In this document: positions 22,889 to 32,234 of the stretch, piece by piece
Layout: every line of letters starts with the position of its first letter
Position numbering within the stretch: position 1 is the stretch's first letter
Source of the DNA: Rattus norvegicus
Lineage: Eukaryota > Chordata > Mammalia > Rodentia > Muridae
Reading direction: 5' to 3'
DNA: 64,000 bases
NCBI RefSeq assembly: GCF_036323735.1
Contig: NC_086025.1
Location: 106,257,688-106,321,687, forward strand
Made by a program: the position numbers and the translations under genes
Notes under the pieces: model-generated
The model's input: the letters and a program-made list of their open reading frames with translations, nothing else
What the model was told of the DNA's origin: nothing
The model's database searches: none

Positions 22889-23599
22889 CTCTGCTCCCAA
22901 ACCCCGTGGGAGAGAGACCTCACCGCCTGGTCAGGCGGGCACTCCTGAGGCTGCAGAGCGGAGGAGACCACCAACACTGCCCACCCCTGCCCACATCCCT
23001 GGCCCAAGAGGAATCTGTATAAGGCCTCTGGGTTCCCGTAGGGGAGGGCCCAGGAGCGGCAGGACCCCTGCGCCTGAGACACCACCGAAACCTGAAGGAA
23101 ACAGACCGGGTAAACAGTTCTCTGCACCCAAATCCCGTGGGAGGGAGAGCTAAACCTTCAGAGAGGCAGACACGCCTGGGAAACCAGAAGAGACTGCACT
23201 CTGTGCACATCCAGACGCCAGAGGAAAACACCAAACGCCATCTGGAACCCTGGTGCACGGAGGCTCCCGGAAAGAGCGGCGCAGATCTTCCCGGTTGCTG
23301 CCGACGCAGAGAGGACTTAGGCAGTACCCCAGGAGCAAACTTGAGCCTTGGAACCACAGGTAGGACCAACTTTTCCCCTGCAAGAGACCTGCCTGGTGAA
23401 CTCCAGACACAGGCCTACAGGAACAGCTGAAGACCTGTAGATAGGAAAAACTACATGCCCGAAAGCAGAACACTCTGCCCCCATAACTGGCTGAAAGAAA
23501 ACAGGAAAAGAGGTCTACAGCACTCCTGACACACAGGCTTATAGGACAGTCTAGCCACTGTCAGAAATAGCAGAACAAAGAAACACTAGAGATAATCTG
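22889..23599 (+). promoter_or_regulatory. L1 5' UTR (promoter region)
   Basis: A GC- and CpG-richer block than its AT-rich surroundings. It contains one complete unit starting CTCTCTGCTCCCAAACCCCGTGG and the start of a second similar unit at about 23120 (TTCTCTGCACCCAAATCCCG), followed by the non-repeated leader. Rodent L1 promoters are built from such 5' monomers. Having little more than one unit suggests 5' truncation within the monomer array. Confidence 0.7.
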
Positions 23600-24721
23600 A
23601 TGGCGAGAGGCAAGCGCAGGAACCCAAGCAACAGAAACCAAGACTACATGGCATCATCGGAGCCCAATTCTCCCACCAAAATAAACATGGAATATCCAAA
23701 CACACCAGAAAAGCAAGATCTAGTTTCAAAATCGTATTTGATCATGATGCTGGAGGACTTCAAGAAAGACGTGAAGAACTCCCTTAGAGAACAAGTAGAA
23801 GCCTACAGAGAGGAATCGCAAAAATGCCTGAAAGAATTCCAGGAAAACATAAATAAAGAAGTAGAAACCCATAGAGAGGAGACACAAAAATCCCTGAAAG
23901 AATTCCAGGAAAACACAATCAAACAGTTGAAGGAATTAAAAATGGAAATAGAAGCAATCAAGAAAGAACACATGGAAACAACCCTGGACATAGAAAATCA
24001 AAAGAAAAGACAAGGAGCTGTAGATACAAGCTTCACCAACAGAATACAAGAGATGGAAGAGAGAATCTCGGGAGCAGAAGATTCCATAGAAATCATTGAC
24101 TCAACTGTCAAAGATAATGTAAAGCAGAAAAAGCTACTGGTCCAAAACATACAGGAAATCCAGGACTCAATGAGAAGATCAAACCTAAGGATAATAGGTA
24201 TAGAAGAGAGTGAAGACTCCCAGCTCAAAGGACCAGTAAATATCTTCAACAAAATCATAGAAGAAAACTTCCCTAACCTAAAAAAAGAGATACCCATAGG
24301 CATACAAGAAGCCTACAGAACTCCAAATAGATTGGACCAGAAAAGAAACACCTCCCGTCACATAATAGTCAAAACACCAAACGCACAAAATAAAGAAAGA
24401 ATATTAAAAGCAGTAAGGGAAAAAGGTCAAGTAACATCTAAAGGCAGACCTATCAGAATCACACCAGACTTTTCGCCAGAAACTATGAAGGCCAGAAGAT
24501 CCTGGACAGATGTCATACAGACCCTAAGAGAACACAAATGCCAGCCCAGGTCACTGTATCCTGCAAAACTCTCAATTAACATAGATGGAGAAACTAAGAT
24601 ATTCCATGACAAAACCAAATTTACACAATATCTTTCTACAAATCCAGCACTACAAAGGATAATAAAGGGTAAAGCCCAACATAAGGAGGCAAGCTATACT
24701 CTGGAAGAAGCAAGAAACTAA
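23600..24721 (+). CDS. LINE-1 ORF1 protein (RNA-binding chaperone), intact
   Basis: This 373-residue product is the L1 nucleic-acid chaperone, which coats L1 RNA as trimers in cytoplasmic RNP particles. The start is ATG after a leader ending GATAATCTG. Residues 1-40 are polar and basic (MARGKRRNPSNR). About 48-165 form a heptad-rich coiled coil that contains a duplicated block (64-83 and 86-105, each ending LKEFQEN). About 190-262 match the RRM-like domain (SNLRIIGI at 194-201, RHIIVKTPN at 253-261). The C-terminal domain follows (RPIRITPDFSPET at 283-295, ARRSWTDVIQTLRE at 298-311). Its length is close to other rodent L1 ORF1 proteins, which vary through coiled-coil repeats. There is no internal stop. 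Five bases separate it from the ORF2 frame. Expression would depend on the 5' UTR. Confidence 0.95.
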   Translation: MARGKRRNPSNRNQDYMASSEPNSPTKINMEYPNTPEKQDLVSKSYLIMMLEDFKKDVKNSLREQVEAYREESQKCLKEFQENINKEVETHREETQKSLKEFQENTIKQLKELKMEIEAIKKEHMETTLDIENQKKRQGAVDTSFTNRIQEMEERISGAEDSIEIIDSTVKDNVKQKKLLVQNIQEIQDSMRRSNLRIIGIEESEDSQLKGPVNIFNKIIEENFPNLKKEIPIGIQEAYRTPNRLDQKRNTSRHIIVKTPNAQNKERILKAVREKGQVTSKGRPIRITPDFSPETMKARRSWTDVIQTLREHKCQPRSLYPAKLSINIDGETKIFHDKTKFTQYLSTNPALQRIIKGKAQHKEASYTLEEARN

Positions 24722-24726
24722 TCATC

Positions 24727-25481
24727 TTGGCAACAAAACAAAGAGAAGAAAAGCACACAAACATAACCTCACATCCAAATATGAATATAACAGGAAGCAA
24801 TAATCACTATTCCTTAATATCTCTCAACATCAATGGCCTCAACTCCCCAATAAAAAGACATAGATTAACAAACTGGATACGCAACGAGGACCCTGCATTC
24901 TGCTGCCTACAGGAAACACACCTCAGACACAAAGACAGACACTACCTCAGAGTGAAAGGCTGGAAAACAACTTTCCAAGCAAATGGTCAGAAGAAGCAAG
25001 CTGGAGTAGCCATTCTAATATCAAATAAAATCAATTTTCAATTAAACGTCATCAAAAAAGATAAGGAAGGACACTTCATATTCATCAAAGGAAAAATCCA
25101 CCAAGATGAACTCTCAATCCTAAATATCTATGCCCCAAATACAAGGGCACCTATATACGTAAAAGAAACCTTACTAAAGCTCAAAACACACATTGCACCT
25201 CACACAATAATAGTGGGAGATTTCAACACCCCACTCTCATCAATGGACAGATCATGGAAACAGAAATTAAACAGAGATGTAGACAGACTAAGAGAAGTCA
25301 TGAGCCAAATGGACTTAACAGATATTTATAGAACATTCTATCCTAAAGCAAAGGATATACCTTCTTCTCAGCTCCTCATGGTACTTTCTCCAAAATTGAC
25401 CATATGGTTGGTCAAAAAACGGGCCTCAACAGGTGCAGAAAGATAGAAATAATCCCATGCATGCTATCAGATCACCACGGC
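24727..25481 (+). pseudogene. LINE-1 ORF2 remnant: endonuclease domain, frameshifted and truncated
   Basis: The L1 ORF2 protein nicks target DNA with an N-terminal APE-like endonuclease and copies L1 RNA with its RT. Only the endonuclease region remains. Visible motifs are SLNINGLN (residues 32-39), QETH (62-65), YAPN (135-138) and GDFN (164-167). The conserved start position reads TTG at 24727, not ATG; the first ATG is codon 19 (24781). A single-base deletion near 25350 moves the frame, so the open frame ends at 25446 after unrelated residues. The catalytic SDHHG motif is still encoded at about 25466-25480, but in another frame. L1 sequence stops straight after it. No RT domain is present, so no functional ORF2 protein is expected. 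Confidence 0.85.
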
Positions 25482-26011
25482 TCTGAAACAGAATACTCAC
25501 TGCCTTGCTCCTTACAACTTGCTAGCAGAGTTCTTAGACCATTCAAGACCATCTGACCAGGGATGATACTGCCCATCCTACCCTGAGCCCTATCACGTCA
25601 ATTATAAATGAAATAATAAAATATTCTACTACCTTGCCTACAAAAAAAAATGCCTATGGAGTTTCCTTGGCAATCACCAGCAGTAAGTGTCCTGAAGGCT
25701 TTCTAAGCATGAAGTGTATGCATAATCCTGATCAAAAAAGTGTTAAACAAGGATGAGATCATAGCTTGACAGGTAGTAGACCTAATTATCTGTAAAGAAA
25801 AGAATCAGCGTGTAGAATGTTTTTCAATGGACGCAATCAGCCTAAGTTAATCTTGACACACCCTCATGTTGTACCCAACTAGTAAGCTGGGACTTGTCAC
25901 CAGAGCTGGACTCAAAATGGACACAAAGGGGTGGTATCCACTGTGACCACAGACCAGTTGTAATGGTAATAGCAATGTCTAATAATCATTATGTTTAAGT
26001 GTTTAAAAAAA
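25482..26011 (+). repeat. Non-L1 3' segment of the chimeric insertion
   Basis: Starts abruptly after the SDHHG codons and ends in A9 just before the right duplication. About 25482-25640 resembles a sense LTR-like rodent repeat (GACCAGGGATGATACTGCCC, CTACCTTGCCTAC). An A9 tract follows at 25641-25649, then about 350 bp I cannot place. It has no open frame and no canonical AATAAA close to the tail. Confidence 0.5.
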
Positions 26012-26027
26012 AAGAGTTTGTTAATCT
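26012..26027. repeat. 16-bp target-site duplication, right copy (young L1)
   Basis: Exact second copy of the sequence at 22873-22888. It is followed by TACTGATTATCTC, which continues the older antisense L1. Confidence 0.85.
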
Positions 26028-26745
26028 TACTGATTATCTCAAGGAACCAACGTATTGTATCTTAGGATTTCTTTCTTAATCCATTTTTTATTCAATGCAG
26101 TTGTTCAGTTTCCTTGAGTTTGTAAACTTTCTGTTGTTTCTGCCAAACTTTAATCCATGGTAATTAGATAGGACTTGGGACGCTATTTCAATTTTCTTGT
26201 ATCTGTTATGACTTGCTTTATGAACAGAGTAAGCAGTTAGTTTTGTGGAAAGTTTCATGAAGTGCTAAAGAGAAGGTATATTCTTTTGTGTTTGAGTAAA
26301 ATGGTGTGTAAATGTCTGTTAGGTAGGTCCATTTGGCTTATATAATTTCAGTTAGATTCAGCATTTTTCTGTTTAGTTTTTGTCTGAATGGCCTACTGAT
26401 CAAAATGTGGAGTACTGAGGTCTCCCACTGTCAGTTTATGAAGATCAATATGTGATTTAAGTTGTAAAATTATATTTTTTTACAAACATGGGTCCCCATG
26501 TATATGTGACATAGATATGTATATGTGACATAGATGTTAAGAATTGGAAGGTCCTCTTGGCAGATTTTCCTTTGAGTATATACTATATCCTTCACTATCT
26601 CTTCTGACTAGTTTTGGTTTGAAGTCTATTCTGTCAGATATTAAAACAGATACACCATCTTGGTTTTTTTAGGTCCTTTTGGTTGGAATATCTTTTTCTG
26701 ACCCTTTAGCCTATAGTGATATGCATCCTTAATGTTAAGGCATGT
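26028..26745 (-). repeat. Antisense old L1, third segment (ORF2 N-terminal part)
   Basis: Continues the antisense L1 up to the endonuclease region (GTAGGTCCATTTGGCTTATA; ACTGAGGTCTCCCACTGTCAG). The protein frame is broken. Together with 18120-19489 and 21898-22872 it represents most of a single old element. Confidence 0.75.
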
Positions 26746-26950
26746 TTTGTGTAGATAGCATAAAGATGGATACTGTCTTTGTATCCATGCTGTTAGTCTG
26801 TCTTTTTATTGGTGTGAAGTGGGAACTTAAAGGTTCTTTGGGAAGTCGGCTATATTTAGATGGTGTTTTGTTGGGGCAAACATGTGAAGGAACATTTTTC
26901 TGAAGTGTATACAGGTAAAAAACTAATGAAGACTCACGAAGGGTCATTTA
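26746..26950 (-). repeat. Unassigned retroviral-type fragment
   Basis: The stretch GGTGTTTTGTTGGGGCAAACATGTGAAGGAACATTTTTCTGAAG looks like a rodent LTR-element fragment I have seen dispersed, but I cannot name it. It bridges the antisense L1 and the gag/pol remnant. Confidence 0.3.
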
Positions 26951-27134
26951 GCTTAAGCAGACACAGGAGAAAGGATGTTTTCCCCTCAAGTGTGCCATTG
27001 TCTTTCCTCTTCTAAGCAATTTGGGCCTTTTCTTCTATTGTACATTCTAAGTAAGACCATCCCTTAGTCCGATCCCAGTTCCCAGTAGCCACTTGCAGGC
27101 CCACAACCAGGATAGGCTCCTGCATAGCCATTTC

Positions 27135-27354
27135 TCAAGTCACTTGATCTGCTTGGTTATTGCCCCATGCCACTGAATCTCTTCCCTCCTGATGTCCTGG
27201 GCAATGAATAATATTCACAGTTGTTGGCTTCATCAGGGCATCCAAGAGATAGCAAAGGCATCTGCGCTGATGTGCTGAGGGATAGAGGTTCACCCATCCC
27301 AGATGACATTTGTGTTGTCCACCATGGCAGCACCCACTCATCTCTGACCTTCAT
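27135..27354 (-). pseudogene. ERV1 pol remnant: RNase H region
   Basis: A 68-codon frame (27135-27341) contains IIHCPGHQEG followed by NNQADQVT. This is the signature of the RNase H C-terminal part in gammaretroviral pol. It opens at a non-ATG codon and is cut off on both sides by stops. A second frame carries the neighbouring part, so a frameshift divides it. Confidence 0.75.
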
Positions 27355-27537
27355 GAAGAGAACTGTTCCCGTCTGTAAACAAGGTAGCCTCGACTTTCAG
27401 CAGGGTCAGTCACAGAGGTCTTCCCTCCACCCATGGGCTTCTGCCAGTACTTGACACTCCTGCTGTGATGGCTCCAGGTCAGGATTTGGCAGCAAGGTGA
27501 CCAGATTGCCCCCAACCGGTGGAGAATCTAGTCCATG

Positions 27538-27720
27538 TCAGCTACCAGTGGCCCCATTCTCTGGGTCATTCCATTTAAAAGCAAAGCATTTTTGACTTTG
27601 GGGTACCCAGCTCAGGTAGAAGAAAGCACCTTTCAAGTCTAAAATGTTATACCAAATTCTAGAAGGTGGCGAAGAACTAAGAGTGTAGGGGATAGGCACA
27701 GTAGTGCAGAAGTCAGCCAC
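27538..27720 (-). pseudogene. ERV1 pol remnant: reverse transcriptase region
   Basis: The frame holds YNILDLKGAFFYL, the RT motif region around the first catalytic aspartate, then FAFKWNDPE. These are hallmarks of gammaretroviral RT. The region downstream that would hold the YxDD motif is disrupted; I do not see an intact copy. Confidence 0.75.
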
Positions 27721-27965
27721 TCTATCTTTCTAAAGTCCTGAACTGGGTGATAATTGTTAGTGCCTGGCTGGCAGGAGCAATGTGTTCCAGGCAGAAGGAC
27801 GCTAAGACCACTCCAAGCTGGAGGAACTGGGATATGTGTGGCTTAATTCCTTCTCATACCTCCCCCTTCATCAGGTACTGGTGCACTGAGACAGGGTCAG
27901 CCTGGGTCTTAAGCTCCACATACACACCCTGCAGATATGCATACACATGGCCTCACCCAGCCATC

Positions 27966-28346
27966 TCAGTCCATGCAAGCCATTTTGGAGAGCAAATCTC
28001 TCCTGAGCAAGGGATAGGGGCAGTCAGGGATGACCATGAACGAGTGGAATACCCGGCCCATGCTCAGGTCTACAATTCTTCTGGTAGTCCATGATTTTCT
28101 TTTTCTAGAGACTGGCCCATCAGCTTGGAGGACTGAGTGTTGGGCCTCAATATTCTGCCTTCCCCCAGGGCTAAAACCTTTGCAGTTTTGGGGAGCCCTT
28201 TTCCTAAGACCTGGGATTTCCTGCCGCCAGCTTCTGTTTGTTAGGGCACTCTCAAGCCCAGTGGTCCCTCTCCTTGCAATAGGCACACTGGTCCTTTTTG
28301 ATAGGTTCTGTCTCTCTTCTTTGTCTTCCCTAACTGCTATAGCCAA
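27966..28346 (-). pseudogene. ERV1 gag-NC / protease remnant
   Basis: The end of this 126-codon frame reads VIPDCPYPLLRRDLLSK, a protease C-terminal signature of gammaretroviruses. In another frame at about 28261-28302 the minus strand encodes CAYCKERDHW, the start of a CCHC zinc knuckle of nucleocapsid, followed at once by a stop. Nucleocapsid and protease therefore lie next to each other but are broken by frameshifts. Confidence 0.7.
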
Positions 28347-28399
28347 GACCCTACAGCAAATTCATTCCTGTCACCTTTCTTCTTGTATCTCCCTTTCAT

Positions 28400-29400
28400 T
28401 TGTTGTCTTTCTTTCTCTTTCTCTGTTCCTTCTCCTCCTCTGTCTCCCTGTTATGATAGACTTGCTCATCAACTTGCACTAAATCCCTCAACGACTTATA
28501 CTGTAGTCCCTCTAGCCTCTGAAGTTTTTTCCTGATAGTTCTACTAACCTAGTCTATAAAAGCCATAGTCGCAGTAGCTTTGTGTTCCTTGCTGCTGGGG
28601 TCATAGTGTGTATATCAGTGGAATGGAACCTCCATGAGTCACTCTAGAAGGGCTGAGGGTGACTCATCTGGTCCCTGCTTAACCTCACATACCATGGTCA
28701 AATTAGTGGGTCATCCTACAACCCCTTTGAGACCTGCCAATGGAGTCTGGTGGTAGACTTTCAGGTGTTCTTTACCTCCTGCTGTGTTAGTAGTCCCAGT
28801 CAGGTTTAATCAGGAAAAATCTGCTGTCAATGACAGCCTGGTCAATTCTGAGGGGACATTCTTTCTTGATTGTCAACCTCATCCAGGTTCCGATGACCCA
28901 TCCCAGTTCTGAGGGTCCCTCCCCATGCTCCTCCCTTGCTGGGGCCTGAGAAGGGGCCGTGGGAACTGAGGCCATGTTAAAGGGGATGGAAGATCCATCA
29001 GCAGCAGATCCACAGTGGAAGACTACTGGGGAATGTTCTTTACAGACTCATTGGCCTCTATAGGGTTCTTTTTCAAGGCCAGGACCTGCAAGAGTCTTGG
29101 AGACAAAAAAGCTTTTATACAGGAAATGGGGAAGGGGGTCTCCACTTCAACCTTTAAAGTTCTTGTTTGAATATTTGGTACTACCACCAAGATCTGCACC
29201 TGTGGTGGCTCTACCCAGGCCGTACCTAGGGTTCAAGGAGGTACCCAATGCCACGGGGGGAGCCAAGGAGGACTGATGGCCGAAGCGGATGTGGCAACCA
29301 CAGGGTCGCACACCCGTAGCCACTCCCATTCCGTTTTGACTGCCAACAATGGCCAGGTATGTGCCTGACGCTCCAGTGCCATCCATTTTCAGGCCTAGTT
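28400..29400 (-). pseudogene. ERV1 gag remnant (matrix-capsid)
   Basis: A short frame at 28787-28975 ends ...LIKPDWDY, a capsid motif of gammaretroviral gag. The 79-codon frame at 29147-29386 lies where matrix/p12 would be. Stops separate the pieces. The plus-strand frame at 28030-28482 is only the opposite strand of this region. Confidence 0.6.
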
Positions 29401-30065
29401 GTTCTCTACTAGATCCTTCCAGGTCTTGGTCTGAGTACCCGAGGGATTCTGGTCTTTAGACCCTTTCCTCTAGTGGTTAACTAAGATGCTTAACAGGGTA
29501 GATTCAGTCTATCCCATGTTCAAATAGAGCATCAGTCACAGTCCAAGTCCAAGAACACAGAGAAAGACAATCCACACACAGTTACACCCCTGCCACGGGT
29601 GCAGAACAGTACTGAAGTCCAAAAACAAAGAAAGAATCAACACACAGACAGCTTGCTCCAGTCACGGGCACAGAATCCAGGTTCAGGTGACCTGCTAGCC
29701 TACGCTGGAATTGAGTCCAACAGGCCAAACCAGACCAGAGGCTCTCTAAGCTTTACAGATGCTTGCAAGAAAACCAAAAGCAAGCCAGAGAGCACGGATA
29801 TCTGTTGGAGTCCACACGCAAACAGACAAACAGCAAGACCAATGCACTCCTCCCACAAGCGCTGCACAAGGTAGGTGACCCACCAACTTACACTGGAATG
29901 GAGTCCACAACCAACAGGTTCCAAAAGGAGCAGAGTCCTCCCAACTCCCTCCAGACCTGAAGAATGAAGTGGGACCCTCCCGGTCCCAGCTCCTCAAACA
30001 AGAGTCCAGAGCATCCTCCAGGACCCCTATCCTAGTCTCCAAAACTACCAATTTGAAGCCTGTCA

Positions 30066-30290
30066 TAGAGCCAGCCTGGCCTTCTCAGAACTTTAATTCA
30101 TAGTTTAGCATTAAACTCTATCAATACTTTCAGGAGAAATGAGAAAATTGAAAAAATTAAAACTACTAATTCAGGTAAGTCAGCATGAGAAGGTTTATGA
30201 AGAAAGCATTAAGAGACTGGTCCACAGGAACTTCAGGAAGGTCCATTTACTGTTCATAAATCGGGTCTGGAAAAAGCAAGTGTCGGGGCC
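30066..30290. other. Unassigned sequence
   Basis: Short spacer between the provirus remnant and the next repeat; nothing recognised. Confidence 0.4.
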
Positions 30291-30560
30291 TGTACTAGTT
30301 ACTTTGAAAGGAGTAAATACCTGACAAGAAACAAGGTAAGGGAGGAAGGGTTACTTCAGCTTGCCATTTGAAGGATGTAGTCTATGGTGTCAGGGAAGAC
30401 CCAGTAGTGAGTGGGTCCATGTGGCACTTCTACTCACATAGAAGTGGACCACAGAGAAGAGAGCAGACAGAAAGCATGGCTGGGACTGTAAATCTCAAAG
30501 AACTATTTCCACCACTAATGCTCCACCTCCTAAAGGTTCCATAGCCTCTTAAAACAAATA
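30291..30560 (+). repeat. Diverged rodent LTR-like repeat
   Basis: CTGTACTAGTTACTTTGAAAGG followed by GGAGGAAGGGTTACTTCAGC recalls the repeat at 4882-5200 and 42364-42710, at low similarity. Confidence 0.4.
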
Positions 30561-30636
30561 CTACCAGCAGAGGAACAAGTGTCCAATAGGCACAACCAAA
30601 TTATACCATAATATAATAGCTACCTTGGCATTACAA

Positions 30637-31107
30637 TGAAGGACCTTAGGGGTTTTCACTAGCCTTACACCCACCACCTCAGGTCAAGACTAGGTCAAGT
30701 TACCAGCTTCCTGCCGCAGGTCAAAGCTAGACCAAGTTCCATTCTCCACCCAGAGTTCTTGGGAGGAACAGGAACATTCTTAAAAAACCACAGAATGCAC
30801 TGACTGATAGTCACCTGACCCTCTGGTCCCAGATAGAGCTCGAATGCATGTCATATGCTTGCTAGCCAGTAGATTCAAAGGCCAATATGCTTAGCCAATA
30901 AGTTTAAACTGTAACCTTGCTGATGTAACCTGTACCCTAAAAAGTATAAAAACTGCTTGTTATAGCCATTTGGGGTCACCTTCTAGTCACTCACCAGGAG
31001 GGGCTGATTGGGGGTAAACCCAGTGGTTTGGAAAATAAACCTCTTGCATTTGCATCAAACTCCATTCTCGTGTCTCTCAGTAGATAAGACTCACTTCGAC
31101 CCTTACA
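30637..31107 (+). repeat. Solo LTR, ERV1 type
   Basis: About 470 bp with an LTR layout: a U3-like part, a TATA box (TATAAAA at 30945-30951), a polyadenylation signal (AATAAA at 31034-31039) followed by CCTCTTGCATTTGCATC, as in gammaretroviral R/U5, and a CA end. Possible 4-bp duplications (ACAA/ACAG) match imperfectly, so borders are approximate. It could be the lost LTR partner of the provirus remnant, but the orientation is opposite. Confidence 0.6.
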
Positions 31108-31538
31108 ACAGTAATGCTTAAAGGTGTCCTTGTATCATGTGGAGATACGCCAAATTAATAATTATGTATATATGCTTCTATAAAAAGATGTTCACAAAAA
31201 ATGTTTAAATATGCAGGCACATGAGATTACTTAATTTTATTGCATCTGATCAAATTTTTCCTGGCTTACAGTAGGAGAGACCTGTACTTCAATTTTATGG
31301 GGTTTTTTTATGTGTTTGATGGTGGAGCGAGTAATCACTGCTAAAATCTTTAAAACCCATTAACGCTTGACTACAGAAAGAAATACTTCCCTAACCCAAT
31401 TAACGACCTCTGGGTAGGAAATTGCCAAAATGAAATCTTAAACTTCTCACTTGTAATATACACAGTATTTTAATTGCTTTCTAATTATCCACATTTGGGG
31501 TATTGAATATTTTCATTATTTATTTATAGGACTTGAGG
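31108..31538. other. Unassigned AT-rich sequence
   Basis: No gene or repeat recognised. Confidence 0.5.
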
Positions 31539-31700
31539 AGAATTTTGAAGGTGAGCATGGCGGCACATACCTGTAATCCCAGCTCTTGAGAAAGGGGGGA
31601 CAGGAGGATCTGTTTGCAAGGCTATCTTCAGTTACCTACAGAATTCAAGGCTAGCAGGAGATATATGAGTCCCTATCTGAAACTACAGCACAACAAGAGA
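31539..31700 (+). repeat. B1 SINE
   Basis: 7SL-derived SINE in sense orientation (GGTGAGCATGGCGGCACATA, CCTGTAATCCCAGC), followed by an A-rich tail. The internal A and B boxes of the pol III promoter are recognisable but mutated. Confidence 0.75.
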
Positions 31701-31891
31701 AAAATAACAAGACCAAAATCAGATCAACCCCCACTCTCCCATCCATTAAGAGAAATTAGACCCAAATGAGAGCTTGTAAGATTTGCAAATATTTTCACTT
31801 TATTTTTTGTCCTGAACCCAAAGCTTTTAGCTCTCAATTATTAAGTCAATCCTTAATTCAGACATGATTGCTCTATAAAAGAATTCATCAT
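31701..31891. other. Unassigned sequence
   Basis: Nothing recognised between the B1 and the solo LTR. Confidence 0.5.
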
Positions 31892-32234
31892 TGTGATTTG
31901 AATATGCTTGGCTTAGGGTGTGGCACTGTTAGGAGGTGTGGCCTTGTTAGAATAGGTGTGACCTTGGAGGTAGAAGTGTGTCACTTTGGGGGTAAGCTTT
32001 GAGATTCTCCTCCTAGCTGCCTGGGAGACAGTCTTCTGTCTGCCTTTGGATCTAGATGTAGAACTTTCAGCATCTCCAGCCTGATGTCTGCCTGGACATT
32101 GCCATGTTTCCAGCCATGTTGATAATGGACTGAACCTCAGAACCTGTAAGCTAATCCCAATTGAATGTTGTCCTTTATAGCAGTTGCCTTGGTCATGATG
32201 TCTCTTCACAGCAGTGGAAACCCTGACTAAGACA
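31892..32234 (+). repeat. Solo ERVL-type LTR
   Basis: Same LTR group as 994-1314: TGTGATTTGAATATGCTTGG at the start, AATTGAATGTTGTCC near the polyadenylation region, and CTAAGACA at the end. Flanking pentamers are ATCAT and GTCAT, a one-base mismatch from a 5-bp duplication. The open frame on the minus strand is incidental. Confidence 0.75.

Larger units (their letters stand above)
22889..26011 (+). mobile_element. Young rat-type LINE-1 with chimeric 3' end
   Basis: Flanked by a perfect 16-bp duplication and ending in nine A's, this is a single retrotransposition product. In order it holds a GC-rich 5' UTR (22889-23599), intact ORF1 (23600-24721) and the endonuclease part of ORF2 (24727-about 25481). 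From about 25482 to 26002 the sequence is no longer recognisable L1: the RT, C-terminal domain and L1 3' UTR are absent. The first part of that foreign segment (to about 25640) resembles the rodent LTR-like repeat seen at 42364-42710; the rest I cannot assign. The element cannot mobilise itself. Confidence 0.8.
26951..30065 (-). mobile_element. Degenerate gammaretrovirus-like (ERV1) provirus interior
   Basis: Read on the minus strand, the order is leader (about 30065-29400), gag (about 29400-28260), protease (about 28100-27960), RT (about 27720-27540) and RNase H (27354-27135). The leftmost part, toward integrase, is lost. Frameshifts and stops break every gene, and no env is seen. The leader is GC-richer, in the style of gammaretroviral leaders. 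No matching pair of LTRs flanks it, so the ends are lost or displaced. It is a fossil with no coding capacity. Confidence 0.75.

Noticed and set aside
28030..28482. 150-codon plus-strand frame
   Set aside because: It is the opposite strand of gag/protease remnants, which have clear motifs on the minus strand.
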